Assembly: GCF_964199965.1 (NCBI RefSeq)
Contig: NZ_CAXMZT010000002.1
Span: 297,163-361,162, forward strand
Length of the DNA stretch: 64,000 bases
Reading direction: 5' to 3'
From: JAFIFT01 sp020051095
Lineage (GTDB): Bacteria > Pseudomonadota > Gammaproteobacteria > Legionellales > Legionellaceae
Position 1 is the stretch's first letter. Each line of letters starts with the position of its first letter. Under the pieces are notes generated by a model, which worked only from the letters and a program-made list of their open reading frames with translations, was not told where the DNA came from and did no database searches. This document shows positions 9,599 through 17,635 of the stretch, piece after piece. The translations under genes were made by a program, and so were the position numbers.

Positions 9599-10521
9599 TG
9601 CTTATCCTCATGTTGAATTTTAAAGAGGAAAACATCTTCTAACGTCGGTTGACTCGGTTGGATATGATAGGGAGATAATAACACCGGGTCACAAGCAGAT
9701 AAGGCATCTGACAGTTGGCTACTGACACGCAAATTCTTACCCTTTTCCAAAATCGTCATTGGCACCGCCAGTCCATTTAGCACCGCTTTTAATTGACTGA
9801 TATTGGGGCCATCGATCACCCAGGAAAACAGCTTTTCTGATTGGATAATCGCATCGTTCGCCCCGTGAATCAGTAATTTGCCAAATGACATATAAGCCAA
9901 TTGATGGCAGCGCTCCGCTTCATCCATGTAGTGGGTGGTTAAAATAATGGTAACCCCCAGCGTAGCGAGATGCTGGATGTGCTCCCAGATGACTAATCGT
10001 GTTTCAGGATCTAAGCCACTGGTTGGCTCATCTAAGATGAGTATTTTCGGGTGATGGAGCAAGGCTGCCGCAAGAGCAACGCGGCTTTGCCATCCCCCCG
10101 ATAACGTGGCTGCAATTTGATTTTTGACACCCGATAATGATAATAATTCGATGATTTCACCCAACCGATTTTGGCGTTGCTTTAACCCGTAAATGCGGCC
10201 GATGAAATCAAGGTTTTCATAGACCGACAAGTTTTGATAAAGGCAAAATTTTTGCGGCATATAGCCAATATTTGTTTGGATCTGCGTGATTTGCGAAACC
10301 AAATCGAGTCCAAGGCATGACCCAGAACCACTGTCCGGTATTAATAAGCCATTCAATAATTTTAGGGTGGTTGTCTTACCGCTGCCATTGGCACCCATTA
10401 GCCCAAAAATAATGCCGGTTGGAATGGTTAGATTCAAATTAGCCACGGCATTAATTTGCTTGAATGATTTACAAATCTGATGAAGCACATAGGCTGGTGC
10501 AGGCGAAGTTGCATCACTCAT
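9595..10521 (-). CDS. ABC transporter ATP-binding protein (YhiH-like)
   Basis: A 308-residue ATPase with Walker A GANGSGKTT (about residue 43), signature LSGGW (about 139), and Walker B plus D-loop ILILDEPTSGLDPETR (about 156-171). Its C-terminal extension resembles that of ATPases paired with ABC-2 permeases. It should power the exporter formed with the downstream permease and the upstream membrane-fusion lipoprotein. The signature reads LSGGW instead of the usual LSGGQ or LSGGM, with Gln following, which is common in this family. It overlaps the adaptor gene by 8 bases, and the three genes form one operon. Confidence 0.95.
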   Translation of the reverse strand: MSDATSPAPAYVLHQICKSFKQINAVANLNLTIPTGIIFGLMGANGSGKTTTLKLLNGLLIPDSGSGSCLGLDLVSQITQIQTNIGYMPQKFCLYQNLSVYENLDFIGRIYGLKQRQNRLGEIIELLSLSGVKNQIAATLSGGWQSRVALAAALLHHPKILILDEPTSGLDPETRLVIWEHIQHLATLGVTIILTTHYMDEAERCHQLAYMSFGKLLIHGANDAIIQSEKLFSWVIDGPNISQLKAVLNGLAVPMTILEKGKNLRVSSQLSDALSACDPVLLSPYHIQPSQPTLEDVFLFKIQHEDKQ

Positions 10522-11098
10522 AAATCACTTCCACCATTTGGCCGACTTTAATAATCGCATCTAACGACTTAGGCAGTGCGATTTTTACTTTATACACCGA
10601 TTTATGACGGTTTTTACTCAAAAATAATGAATCCGGGGTATATTCCGCTTGCGCTGCGACATATTTTATTTCAGCAGGATAATCATGATCGCGATAGCGT
10701 ATGGTCACCCGTTTATTGACATGGATGCGGTTGAGGTCGTTTTCTGGGATGTAACAAACAATAAACACCTCATTTTTTAATAATAAACTTACGACGGCAG
10801 ACCCTGGCGATACATGCTCTTTTTGCAGATAAAACGTCTCCAACACACGCCCAGAAGCAGGTGACTTCAAGGTACTTTGGCCTTTGATTTTTGCAACCCA
10901 AGCCCCCTTTTTGACGGACTCGCCAGCGTTGACATATAATCGTCGCAGTTCCCCTCCTTGTGGACTGGTCAGATAAAATGGTCGCACTTCAACAAATCCC
11001 GTGGTTTGGTATGGCTTGTTGTCTTCCTGGCAGGCACTCATAAAGAGCGAGACCAATAGGATACCGCTGAAACGAAATATCTTAACAAATTTTATCAC
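10514..11098 (-). CDS. HlyD-family periplasmic adaptor lipoprotein (short, YhiI-like)
   Basis: A 194-residue protein with a lipoprotein signal peptide ending in the lipobox MSAC (Cys about 22). A biotinyl-lipoyl-like region (GGELRRLYVNAGESVKKG and KSPASGRVLETF) and a beta-barrel region follow, as in membrane-fusion adaptors. At 194 residues it is much shorter than YhiI or HlyD proteins (about 330), because the alpha-helical hairpin between the two lipoyl halves is essentially missing. It may therefore be unable to reach a TolC-like partner directly and could serve a two-component exporter. It is the first gene of the minus-strand ABC operon. Confidence 0.85.
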   Translation of the reverse strand: MIKFVKIFRFSGILLVSLFMSACQEDNKPYQTTGFVEVRPFYLTSPQGGELRRLYVNAGESVKKGAWVAKIKGQSTLKSPASGRVLETFYLQKEHVSPGSAVVSLLLKNEVFIVCYIPENDLNRIHVNKRVTIRYRDHDYPAEIKYVAAQAEYTPDSLFLSKNRHKSVYKVKIALPKSLDAIIKVGQMVEVIYE

Positions 11099-11280
11099 GA
11101 GCGCTTCCTACGACAATGACTGTTCTATCTTAAAACTATAATCATGGCACCTTGTCTTTGTCAAAGATAACGCTTGGTTACAAATCGAGCCAATGCGTCG
11201 AAGACCCTCGAAAAACGGGAAATTGCCCTTGATCTCCTGAAAAAATTTCCCCAAGCTGAAGCTTTGTTAAGGAGAACATC

Positions 11281-11325
11281 ATGAAAAATAGTATGTCTCC
11301 TTCGCCAGTTCTTAAGGTTCTATAG
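11281..11325 (+). CDS. Possible 14-codon leader ORF upstream of the fusion gene
   Basis: An ATG preceded by a near-perfect ribosome-binding sequence (AAGGAGA, about 11269-11275) opens a 14-codon frame ending in TAG. After the stop the same frame stays open for another 18 codons to about 11380. The large gene downstream starts in a different frame at a TTG. This is either a short translated leader or the remains of an original N-terminus lost by a stop and frameshift. I cannot tell which. Confidence 0.3.
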   Translation: MKNSMSPSPVLKVL

Positions 11326-11385
11326 GTTGACGAGCAAGGAGGCATTCGATACATTAATGAGATAGTTTTTTCTCGAGGATGAGAA

Positions 11386-13584
11386 TTGCAAACACCCTCT
11401 GATTGGCCGCAAGGTGACACCATTGATTTGAGCGTCCACGATTTACCCCACCCCAGTTCGGACACAGAATGGTGGTACTTTAACTGCCACTTAGCGGATA
11501 GTAAACAGCGCGAGTTTAGCCTCTTTGCTTGTTTTTTTATGTACCGTTTGCCAGAGCAAGCAGACATGGCGTATTCGGCTATCTGGGCATTAACAGACTG
11601 CCAAACCGAATCCTATACCACCTATGCATGCGTCGATAAAAATACCCCCACGATCGCCTTGCAAAAATTAAGTAAAAACGCGCAAACTGATGTTGGCTTT
11701 AAGCAAGCTATCGAAGAAATTCTTCAGCAAAAACGCCTACCATCCAACGATCGATTGCTAACGACAGTCAACATTGCAGACGATGAACTACACTTACAAT
11801 TTGATCAATTAAACCTTCGTAAAACAAGCGAACTTGACTATGTTCTTACCCTGACAAACCCTCAAACAAACCACCAAGTCCAATTGCAGTTCAAACCCGT
11901 GAAGCCTGCTTGTTACCAGGGAGATAACGGCGTGATTGCTGGACCAAGACAAGAAACCATGTACTATTATTTTATCCCACGCTGTCAAGTTTTGGGTCAA
12001 ATCCAAGAAGGCGCAAACCCGCCTGTTTCTGTGCATGGACAAGGTTGGTATGATCATGAATTCGGTTTTCATCAAGCCAATGAAAAACATGCCTCATCCA
12101 ATCAGTGGACTTGGATATCCATTCAACTGGATAATGGGTATGACTTATCCCTCTATAAACTTTGTCCCACAGATGATGCGGAAAAGGAAACGTTATATTG
12201 CACTTTGGTTGACCCAACCGGTCAACAGCAATTTTTCCCTCACGCACAATTTCGCGTCAAAGCACATTGGAAAAGTCTACAGACTTTTAGTGATTATGAA
12301 TGCCAATGGACCATCCATATTGATGACATCGAATTATCCTTGGAGGTGAATGCCCAATTCAACAACCAGGAGTTTCCCACGCTTATCGCCTATCCTGCCT
12401 TTTGGGAGGGTCGCTGCCAAGTTAAGGGGACTATTCGGGGAAAACCTGTCACGGGCATGAGTTATGTGGAGCAATTCCAAAAAGAAAGCTTGGGGAAAAT
12501 GACGGATTTATTTGACTCAGTCAGTGAGCAAGTTGATAAAGAAATACAAAAATTGATGCCTTTGCAGCTTGATAAGCATCACAGTATTTCCTTGTTTGCT
12601 TCGCAAGAGAACAGCCACTATCTGGATGATGTGGATTGCCAACAACTGGCTGACACAATTGTTGCACCCATTAGAACCATTACCGATCGAAAAGGCAAAC
12701 GTTGGCGATCTTATGTATTAACAGCCTGTTGCCATTTAGTGGGAGGGACATTTGACAACTATGCTTCTTGGCTAACTGTTCCTGAATTCATTCACACCGG
12801 CTCATTAATCATTGATGATATCCAAGATCAATCCGCAATAAGACGAGGAGGCCCTGCCTGCCACCAGATATTTGGTGAGCCTCTCGCCATGAATGCTGGC
12901 TCCTTTGTGTATGGATTGTTTGAGGTGGTCCTTAATCAGTCTGACTTATCGGCAGAAAGCAAATGCCAAATTTATCAATTGTTCTTTGATACTTACCGCG
13001 CCGCCCACGTTGGGCAAGCCCTCGATCTCATTGGTTTTCTACCAGAATTCATCCGGGAAATTGAATCCGGAAACGGAGAACCATTACTACGCAGGATAAC
13101 TGCCGCACATCGGCTCAAATCGGCCGTGCCTGCTTCATTATTAGCAAAGATGGGCGTTGTGCTTGGAAGAGGTTCCCAACAACAAGCGGATGCCGTTGCT
13201 CGCTACTTTGAAGCCGTTGGTATCGCTTTCCAAATTATGGATGATGTGCTTAACTTACGCGGTTTTGATAACAACCATAAGCAAACCGCTGAGGATATTA
13301 CCGCCGGCAAAGTGACTTATCCGATGGCTAAAGCCATCAAATATCTCAACAAGGATGAGTTATTTTGGATTGTCGAAGTGTTGCAATGCCATTCTGAGGA
13401 TCGGAAATCTCACCAACTTATCGTCGATATATTAGAATCCTCCGGGGTTTTCGACGCTTGTTGTCAAGAAGCTCAAGCCATCATTGATAACGCTTGGCAG
13501 CAATTCGACCCCCTTTTCCCTCAATCTCATACCAAAATGGTTTTGAGGTCATTTAGTCATTATATTATTCAGCGCACTGTATAA
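11386..13584 (+). CDS. CrtC/AttH lipocalin-like domain fused to polyprenyl diphosphate synthase
   Basis: A 732-residue protein with two domains. Residues about 1-370 match the CrtC/AttH hydratase-like lipocalin family, with the typical SSDTEWWYFNCHLAD near residue 24 and GQGWYDHEFG near 217. Residues about 400-732 are a trans-prenyl diphosphate synthase: GKR motif (DRKGKRWRSY), first Asp-rich motif IIDDIQDQSAIRRGG near 475, KVTYPMAKA, and second motif FQIMDDVLNLRG near 615 (Asn in place of the last Asp, as in some GGPP synthases). The likely job is making a C15-C20 prenyl diphosphate and modifying an isoprenoid product. The start is a TTG with GAGG seven bases upstream, because an in-frame stop at 11380 rules out earlier starts. 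Confidence 0.85.
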   Translation: MQTPSDWPQGDTIDLSVHDLPHPSSDTEWWYFNCHLADSKQREFSLFACFFMYRLPEQADMAYSAIWALTDCQTESYTTYACVDKNTPTIALQKLSKNAQTDVGFKQAIEEILQQKRLPSNDRLLTTVNIADDELHLQFDQLNLRKTSELDYVLTLTNPQTNHQVQLQFKPVKPACYQGDNGVIAGPRQETMYYYFIPRCQVLGQIQEGANPPVSVHGQGWYDHEFGFHQANEKHASSNQWTWISIQLDNGYDLSLYKLCPTDDAEKETLYCTLVDPTGQQQFFPHAQFRVKAHWKSLQTFSDYECQWTIHIDDIELSLEVNAQFNNQEFPTLIAYPAFWEGRCQVKGTIRGKPVTGMSYVEQFQKESLGKMTDLFDSVSEQVDKEIQKLMPLQLDKHHSISLFASQENSHYLDDVDCQQLADTIVAPIRTITDRKGKRWRSYVLTACCHLVGGTFDNYASWLTVPEFIHTGSLIIDDIQDQSAIRRGGPACHQIFGEPLAMNAGSFVYGLFEVVLNQSDLSAESKCQIYQLFFDTYRAAHVGQALDLIGFLPEFIREIESGNGEPLLRRITAAHRLKSAVPASLLAKMGVVLGRGSQQQADAVARYFEAVGIAFQIMDDVLNLRGFDNNHKQTAEDITAGKVTYPMAKAIKYLNKDELFWIVEVLQCHSEDRKSHQLIVDILESSGVFDACCQEAQAIIDNAWQQFDPLFPQSHTKMVLRSFSHYIIQRTV

Positions 13585-13629
13585 ATGGTAGCGTCTAATC
13601 ATCAGGGATAACACAGGATTCATAGCAAA

Positions 13630-14439
13630 TTGATAACCATCATCAAAAGTTTCATTATCACCATTATCGCCTTGTTTACGTTAGGGACGTTATTCTATTA
13701 TCTTTTTCAAAGGCAGCTCATCTACTTCCCCGATAGAAATCGTCCCCTGTTTGCTCCTGCAAAAGCATTGGGGTTTGACCAAGTCACCCTTCAAACACAA
13801 GATAACCTAACTTTAAACGCATGGTACCATCCTGCGAAAGCGAATTACCCAACGATTGTTCATTTTCACGGAAATGCTGGCAATATTGGTGTGCGTTTAT
13901 ACCTTGCTCAACAATTAAATCGATTGGGTTATGGCATGTTATTAGTTGATTACCGAGGCTATGGTGGCAATCCTGGCTCGCCTTCTGAAAAAGGACTGTA
14001 TTTAGATGGTGAAGCGGCTATGGCGTTTTTAGCATCAAAGCAGATCCCTCAAATAAAGCAAGTCATCTTTGGTGAATCGTTAGGAACAGGCATAGCCATT
14101 GAAATGGCAAAACGACATACGGTCTGCTCGCTGATATTACAATCCCCCTTCCTCTCATTGCCAGCCATTGCTCGTTATCATTATCCTTGGTTAGTCATAC
14201 CACCCAGGGATAAATTTGATTCAGCTAGCAAAATCAGTACAGTGGCTACGCCTTTATTGGTGATTCATGGTAACAAAGATACCATTGTTCCCTTTGAACA
14301 AGGCAAATCGTTATTTGATAAAGCGCAAGGCCCCAAGCAATTAGTCAGTTATCCTTTTGGTACGCATTTAAATCTATGGACACCTGATTTTTTTTCTCAA
14401 ATCGATCAGTTTTTGCAAGCACACTGCCATTCAACATAA
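13630..14439 (+). CDS. Alpha/beta hydrolase, Bem46/ABHD13-like, membrane-anchored
   Basis: A 269-residue protein with an N-terminal transmembrane anchor (residues about 5-25) and an alpha/beta hydrolase fold. The oxyanion/HG region is HFHGNAGN (about 79), the nucleophile elbow is GESLGTG (Ser about 155), the acid is in HGNKDTIVP (Asp about 221), and the catalytic His is in FGTHLNLW (about 248). The family is found from bacteria to eukaryotes (Bem46) and its substrate is unknown. The start is a TTG, with AGGA at about 13615. It lies 45 bases after the CrtC-prenyl synthase gene on the same strand and could act on the same product, which is an inference. Confidence 0.88.
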   Translation: MITIIKSFIITIIALFTLGTLFYYLFQRQLIYFPDRNRPLFAPAKALGFDQVTLQTQDNLTLNAWYHPAKANYPTIVHFHGNAGNIGVRLYLAQQLNRLGYGMLLVDYRGYGGNPGSPSEKGLYLDGEAAMAFLASKQIPQIKQVIFGESLGTGIAIEMAKRHTVCSLILQSPFLSLPAIARYHYPWLVIPPRDKFDSASKISTVATPLLVIHGNKDTIVPFEQGKSLFDKAQGPKQLVSYPFGTHLNLWTPDFFSQIDQFLQAHCHST

Positions 14440-14465
14440 TGCAAATAATTTCCGTCTTTTTGCGA

Positions 14466-15371
14466 TTAAGCGTCATTTCTCAAGCACTTATCTTGGGAAG
14501 CTAATGCTTGTATTACTGATTTTGTCACCAGAGCAACGATTTGATTGTTTGGCTTGGCTTGCTTGTTGTTAGGTTGGGTAAAATACACAGCCATCACAAT
14601 AGGTGGGCAATGCGTTGGATAGATAACGCCAATATCATTGGTCGTACCATAAAAGGTCCCCGACCCCGTTTTATCAGCCACCCGCCATTGCTTAGGCACC
14701 CCCGCGCGAATACGGGCATCGCCGGTCGTGTTTTCTAACATCCATGTTTGCAACAGTTGGTGTTGTTTTGCCTGCAACGTATTATCAATCAGTAATTGAT
14801 AAAGATTCGACGCCATCAACGCCGGCGTGGATGAATCTCGCTTATCATTCCCGCCCGATTTGGCTTCCTCAGGCCAAATATTGTCTTGACGAAAGGCTTT
14901 ATCTCCCAGGGTTTTGGCATACTCATTCATCGCACTGACCCCACCAAGCTCTTTGACCAACAAATTCATGGCGGTATTGTCACTATAACTGATGGCTGCT
15001 TGGCATAATTGTTGAATACTCATTCCTTGATTCACATAACGACTGGTAATGGGGCTCCAACTAGTTAAGGCTGCTTTGTTGTAAGAAACTCGCTTGTTTA
15101 GCAACGCCTTTTCATGCTGACTGCGATTGAGGATTGCTGCAACACCAATGACTTTTGAAGTGCACCCCATGGGAAATCGTTCATCAGCTCGATAATTAAT
15201 CCGTTGGTTATTCCCTAAATTAATAACCGAAAGTCCAACTCGCCCCCCCGAACGCTCCTCAATCGCTTGCAGTTGGTTGGTTAGGGAAGTGAGTGCACAT
15301 GATTGTTTGCTAATTGATAAGCAGCTCAACATTAACCCAAGCATGACGAACAACGATTTTGCTCTAAACAA
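14466..15371 (-). CDS. Class A beta-lactamase homologue with altered active site
   Basis: About 301 residues with a signal peptide ending near SKQSCA. The proposed TTG start (15371) follows GGGAG with good spacing, and numbering from it coincides with Ambler numbering. Ser130 of SDN (YSDNTAMN) and Lys234 of KTG (DKTGSGTFYGTTND) are present. Position 70 is Cys in MGCTSK (codon TGC) instead of the catalytic Ser; Lys73 is kept. In a gapless omega-loop alignment position 166 is Trp and 170 is Ala, although PEE follows directly. A longer frame opens at 15506, but its extra codons include a REP-like palindrome, so the shorter start is preferred. Fold assignment is firm; hydrolytic activity is doubtful. 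Confidence 0.85.
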   Translation of the reverse strand: MFRAKSLFVMLGLMLSCLSISKQSCALTSLTNQLQAIEERSGGRVGLSVINLGNNQRINYRADERFPMGCTSKVIGVAAILNRSQHEKALLNKRVSYNKAALTSWSPITSRYVNQGMSIQQLCQAAISYSDNTAMNLLVKELGGVSAMNEYAKTLGDKAFRQDNIWPEEAKSGGNDKRDSSTPALMASNLYQLLIDNTLQAKQHQLLQTWMLENTTGDARIRAGVPKQWRVADKTGSGTFYGTTNDIGVIYPTHCPPIVMAVYFTQPNNKQAKPNNQIVALVTKSVIQALASQDKCLRNDA

Positions 15372-15585
15372 TATAAGGCTCCCTAAAAAATTTTTTTGCC
15401 TAATATGGCACTGATGTTTAAGAAAGTCCATCGTATCGTAACCCACTCTCAGCGCGAAGCGGAATACGGGGGAGCCGATTTTTGTCCGGCACAACATTTT
15501 CAACACACTTGGGGAGTTTCCTAATTTTGCCTTAAGCTAAATTTAGTATCATGATTGCTCATTTTGATGAAGATGGTTTACCTGC

Positions 15586-16578
15586 ATGAAAAAAAAATCT
15601 GAAACGCTTATTCCTGTTCCAAGACGAGAAATTAAATACACTAAACAAAACCCTTTATCTAAGATTCTGCGTGACTTTGATAATTTAAGTATTGATACGC
15701 CTTTCCTCTCTCAGTCGGGAATTTATCTAAATACCAATGAACTCGGTGCGTCGACAAGCTATCGAAAACTAGGACTGTTTCCACCTATTTATCAGCCTTT
15801 ACATTTTGGCTTTTCTGGCTTACATAATTTTGACATCATCGCTAAACGACAATCGTCTAGGGCTGTTATCTGCGATATCAACCCAGAAAATGCGCTTTTT
15901 ATTTCATACGTTTTGAAAGCGTTAACTCGTTGTAAAGACAGGCTTAGCTTTATTGAGAATATTACTCAATACATGAAAAAGCACTGTTATGAAGGCAACA
16001 GAACAAATGTTCAAAGAGACCCATTTTTAAATGTTGTTGCCCCTAAAAGCCTTAAATTTTGTTTAAATGTTAGTAATCAATACCCATATAATGAAGAGTG
16101 CGACCATTATTCAGTCTTTGATGAAATGAAGCTAGAACTGAAACGAGAGACAAGTTGGTTATATGATGAATCTCGATTTAATCATCTACGAAGGCTTGCT
16201 TTAGAGGATAAGATTGTACTCATCACAGAAAGTATTTGTGAACCGAACACCTTTTTGGCTTTATGCAAAGTACTGAAAGATAATATGGAGCAAATCGATA
16301 CTCTTTATCTTAGCAATATTGCTCAATGGATGCATCAGCAATCCGATCGTGACGCATTTTTAAAAACGGTTAAAATATTACTTTCTGACCAAAACACTAT
16401 CATTATTGACGCGATAGTCAATGAAAATGGTAATGAAAATGAAAATGAAAATGGTAAAGAACAGGTATTAGCCACGCAACGCTGTATTTCTGCGAAAGAA
16501 GTATTAACGCTGAGCATAGAAAATTGGTTTTTTCCGAGCAATGATCCACAGACGCTTGATTTGTTAGATAAAAATTGA
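15586..16578 (+). CDS. Orphan protein, possibly methyltransferase-like fold
   Basis: A 330-residue soluble protein. Near residues 90-100 it has SRAVICDINPEN, a hydrophobic strand followed by an acidic residue, as in SAM-binding Rossmann folds; later DKIVLITESIC and IDTLYLSNIAQWM look like further strands of such a fold. I recall similar unnamed proteins in Legionella, but no function. A run of Asn-Glu repeats (about residues 282-290) is encoded by tandem GAAAAT-type hexamers at about 16430-16455, probably a variable linker. Methyltransferase activity is speculative because no clear glycine-rich SAM loop is visible. It stands alone. Confidence 0.7.
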   Translation: MKKKSETLIPVPRREIKYTKQNPLSKILRDFDNLSIDTPFLSQSGIYLNTNELGASTSYRKLGLFPPIYQPLHFGFSGLHNFDIIAKRQSSRAVICDINPENALFISYVLKALTRCKDRLSFIENITQYMKKHCYEGNRTNVQRDPFLNVVAPKSLKFCLNVSNQYPYNEECDHYSVFDEMKLELKRETSWLYDESRFNHLRRLALEDKIVLITESICEPNTFLALCKVLKDNMEQIDTLYLSNIAQWMHQQSDRDAFLKTVKILLSDQNTIIIDAIVNENGNENENENGKEQVLATQRCISAKEVLTLSIENWFFPSNDPQTLDLLDKN

Positions 16579-16726
16579 AGCAAGAGACAGACACTGCCTT
16601 GCCCTTAAGATTTAACAGGACATCACGCTTACAATAGAAACTAACCCAATTAGCATTTTGAAGTTAATTGGGTATATATCAAGGTCTATACTAAATGATA
16701 TCGCCCATCAAACAAATGGTTTCAGG

Positions 16727-17191
16727 ATGAAAAAATACAGTCTCATTTTATTATGCCTGCTTAGCGAAGCATTTGCCGGGAGTGCGAATATTCAAATTAA
16801 CTGCGAATCGAAATTTGGAAAAGCAAAAATTTTTGGGCACGTTCCCGGTGATATGGCAGAATATAATCTTACCATTGTTATTAATGGCAAAGAAAAACAC
16901 TATATTGATGAATGTGTTGGCCTTGAATGCAAAACAATGAAGCGCACCAAAGAGACCTTAACCGTTTCCGACAACATTAAACAGCGTTTTTTTAGAATCG
17001 CATTTTCTGACACGGGTTCCTTCTATGCCATACCCGACACCATTCACTACACCAAAACAGCCAACGGCTATCAAGCGACTTATCAGGCATATTATCATGG
17101 CGTTGATCCGAGCCAAGCCCAGGTTGGCCCGCGTGGAACGTTTGTCAAAAAACCGATTAAATTACAGTGTCGTCAGAAGCAGGAAATATAA
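16727..17191 (+). CDS. Small secreted protein of unknown function
   Basis: A 154-residue protein with a clear signal peptide (MKKYSLILLCLLSEAFAG), which is why the ATG at 16727 is preferred over an upstream in-frame ATG at 16658. The mature part is basic and contains Cys in NCESKF, DECVGLECK and LQCRQK, so two disulphide pairs are possible in the periplasm. The predicted fold is mostly beta. I do not recognise a family. A small inverted repeat (17194-17208) just after the stop could end transcription. Confidence 0.7.
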   Translation: MKKYSLILLCLLSEAFAGSANIQINCESKFGKAKIFGHVPGDMAEYNLTIVINGKEKHYIDECVGLECKTMKRTKETLTVSDNIKQRFFRIAFSDTGSFYAIPDTIHYTKTANGYQATYQAYYHGVDPSQAQVGPRGTFVKKPIKLQCRQKQEI

Positions 17192-17193
17192 TA

Positions 17194-17208
17194 GGCCCAA
17201 ATTGGGCT
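17194..17208 (+). terminator. Possible weak terminator hairpin
   Basis: A short inverted repeat, GGCCCAA / TTGGGCT, lies immediately after the stop of the secreted-protein gene. It is followed by TTAATATTA rather than a clean T run. It may be a weak intrinsic terminator. Confidence 0.35.
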
Positions 17209-17308
17209 TTAATATTAGGGACGTTCCCTAAACAAGATAGATTGCCTAAATAGCATTTTTTTCAAATTCAGTTAGTATAAACCAAAGCGCTCGAATCACG
17301 ATTAAATC

Positions 17309-17620
17309 ATGACATGGTATTGCATCAAAGACAAAACGATCGTCCTCAACATCTGGGCCAAGCCTAATGCGAAAATAACTCAGTTCGTTGCCATCGATGA
17401 ACGGGGTATCCATGTGGCTATCCAAGCAAAGCCCGATGAAGGGAAAGCGAATAAGGCATTGGTTGCGTTTATCGCTAATCAGCTTAGCCTAACGAAAAAT
17501 GCAGTGACGCTATTGCGAGGGTCTAAAAGCCGTCATAAGCAAATTGTGGTTGATTTCGATGAGGCCATCGTACGTCGGTTAGAAGAAATCAAAGGTCAAT
17601 TACTCGACCGCTCCCATTAA
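17309..17620 (+). CDS. yggU: YggU family protein (DUF167/UPF0235)
   Basis: A 103-residue protein. The family signature is visible: IWAKPNAKITQF near the start, VAIQAKPDEGKANKALVAFIA in the middle, and VTLLRGSKSRHKQIVVD at the end. The fold is known from E. coli YggU but its biochemical role is not established. In many proteobacteria it sits beside yggT or pyrroline-carboxylate reductase; here it is alone, converging with an F-box-like gene 15 bases away. Confidence 0.92.
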   Translation: MTWYCIKDKTIVLNIWAKPNAKITQFVAIDERGIHVAIQAKPDEGKANKALVAFIANQLSLTKNAVTLLRGSKSRHKQIVVDFDEAIVRRLEEIKGQLLDRSH

Positions 17621-17635
17621 TTGAATTAGTGCCGA

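Noticed and set aside
11178..11567. A 129-residue minus-strand frame overlapping the start of the fusion gene
   Set aside because: It overlaps the conserved EWWYFN-coding region and has no recognisable features.
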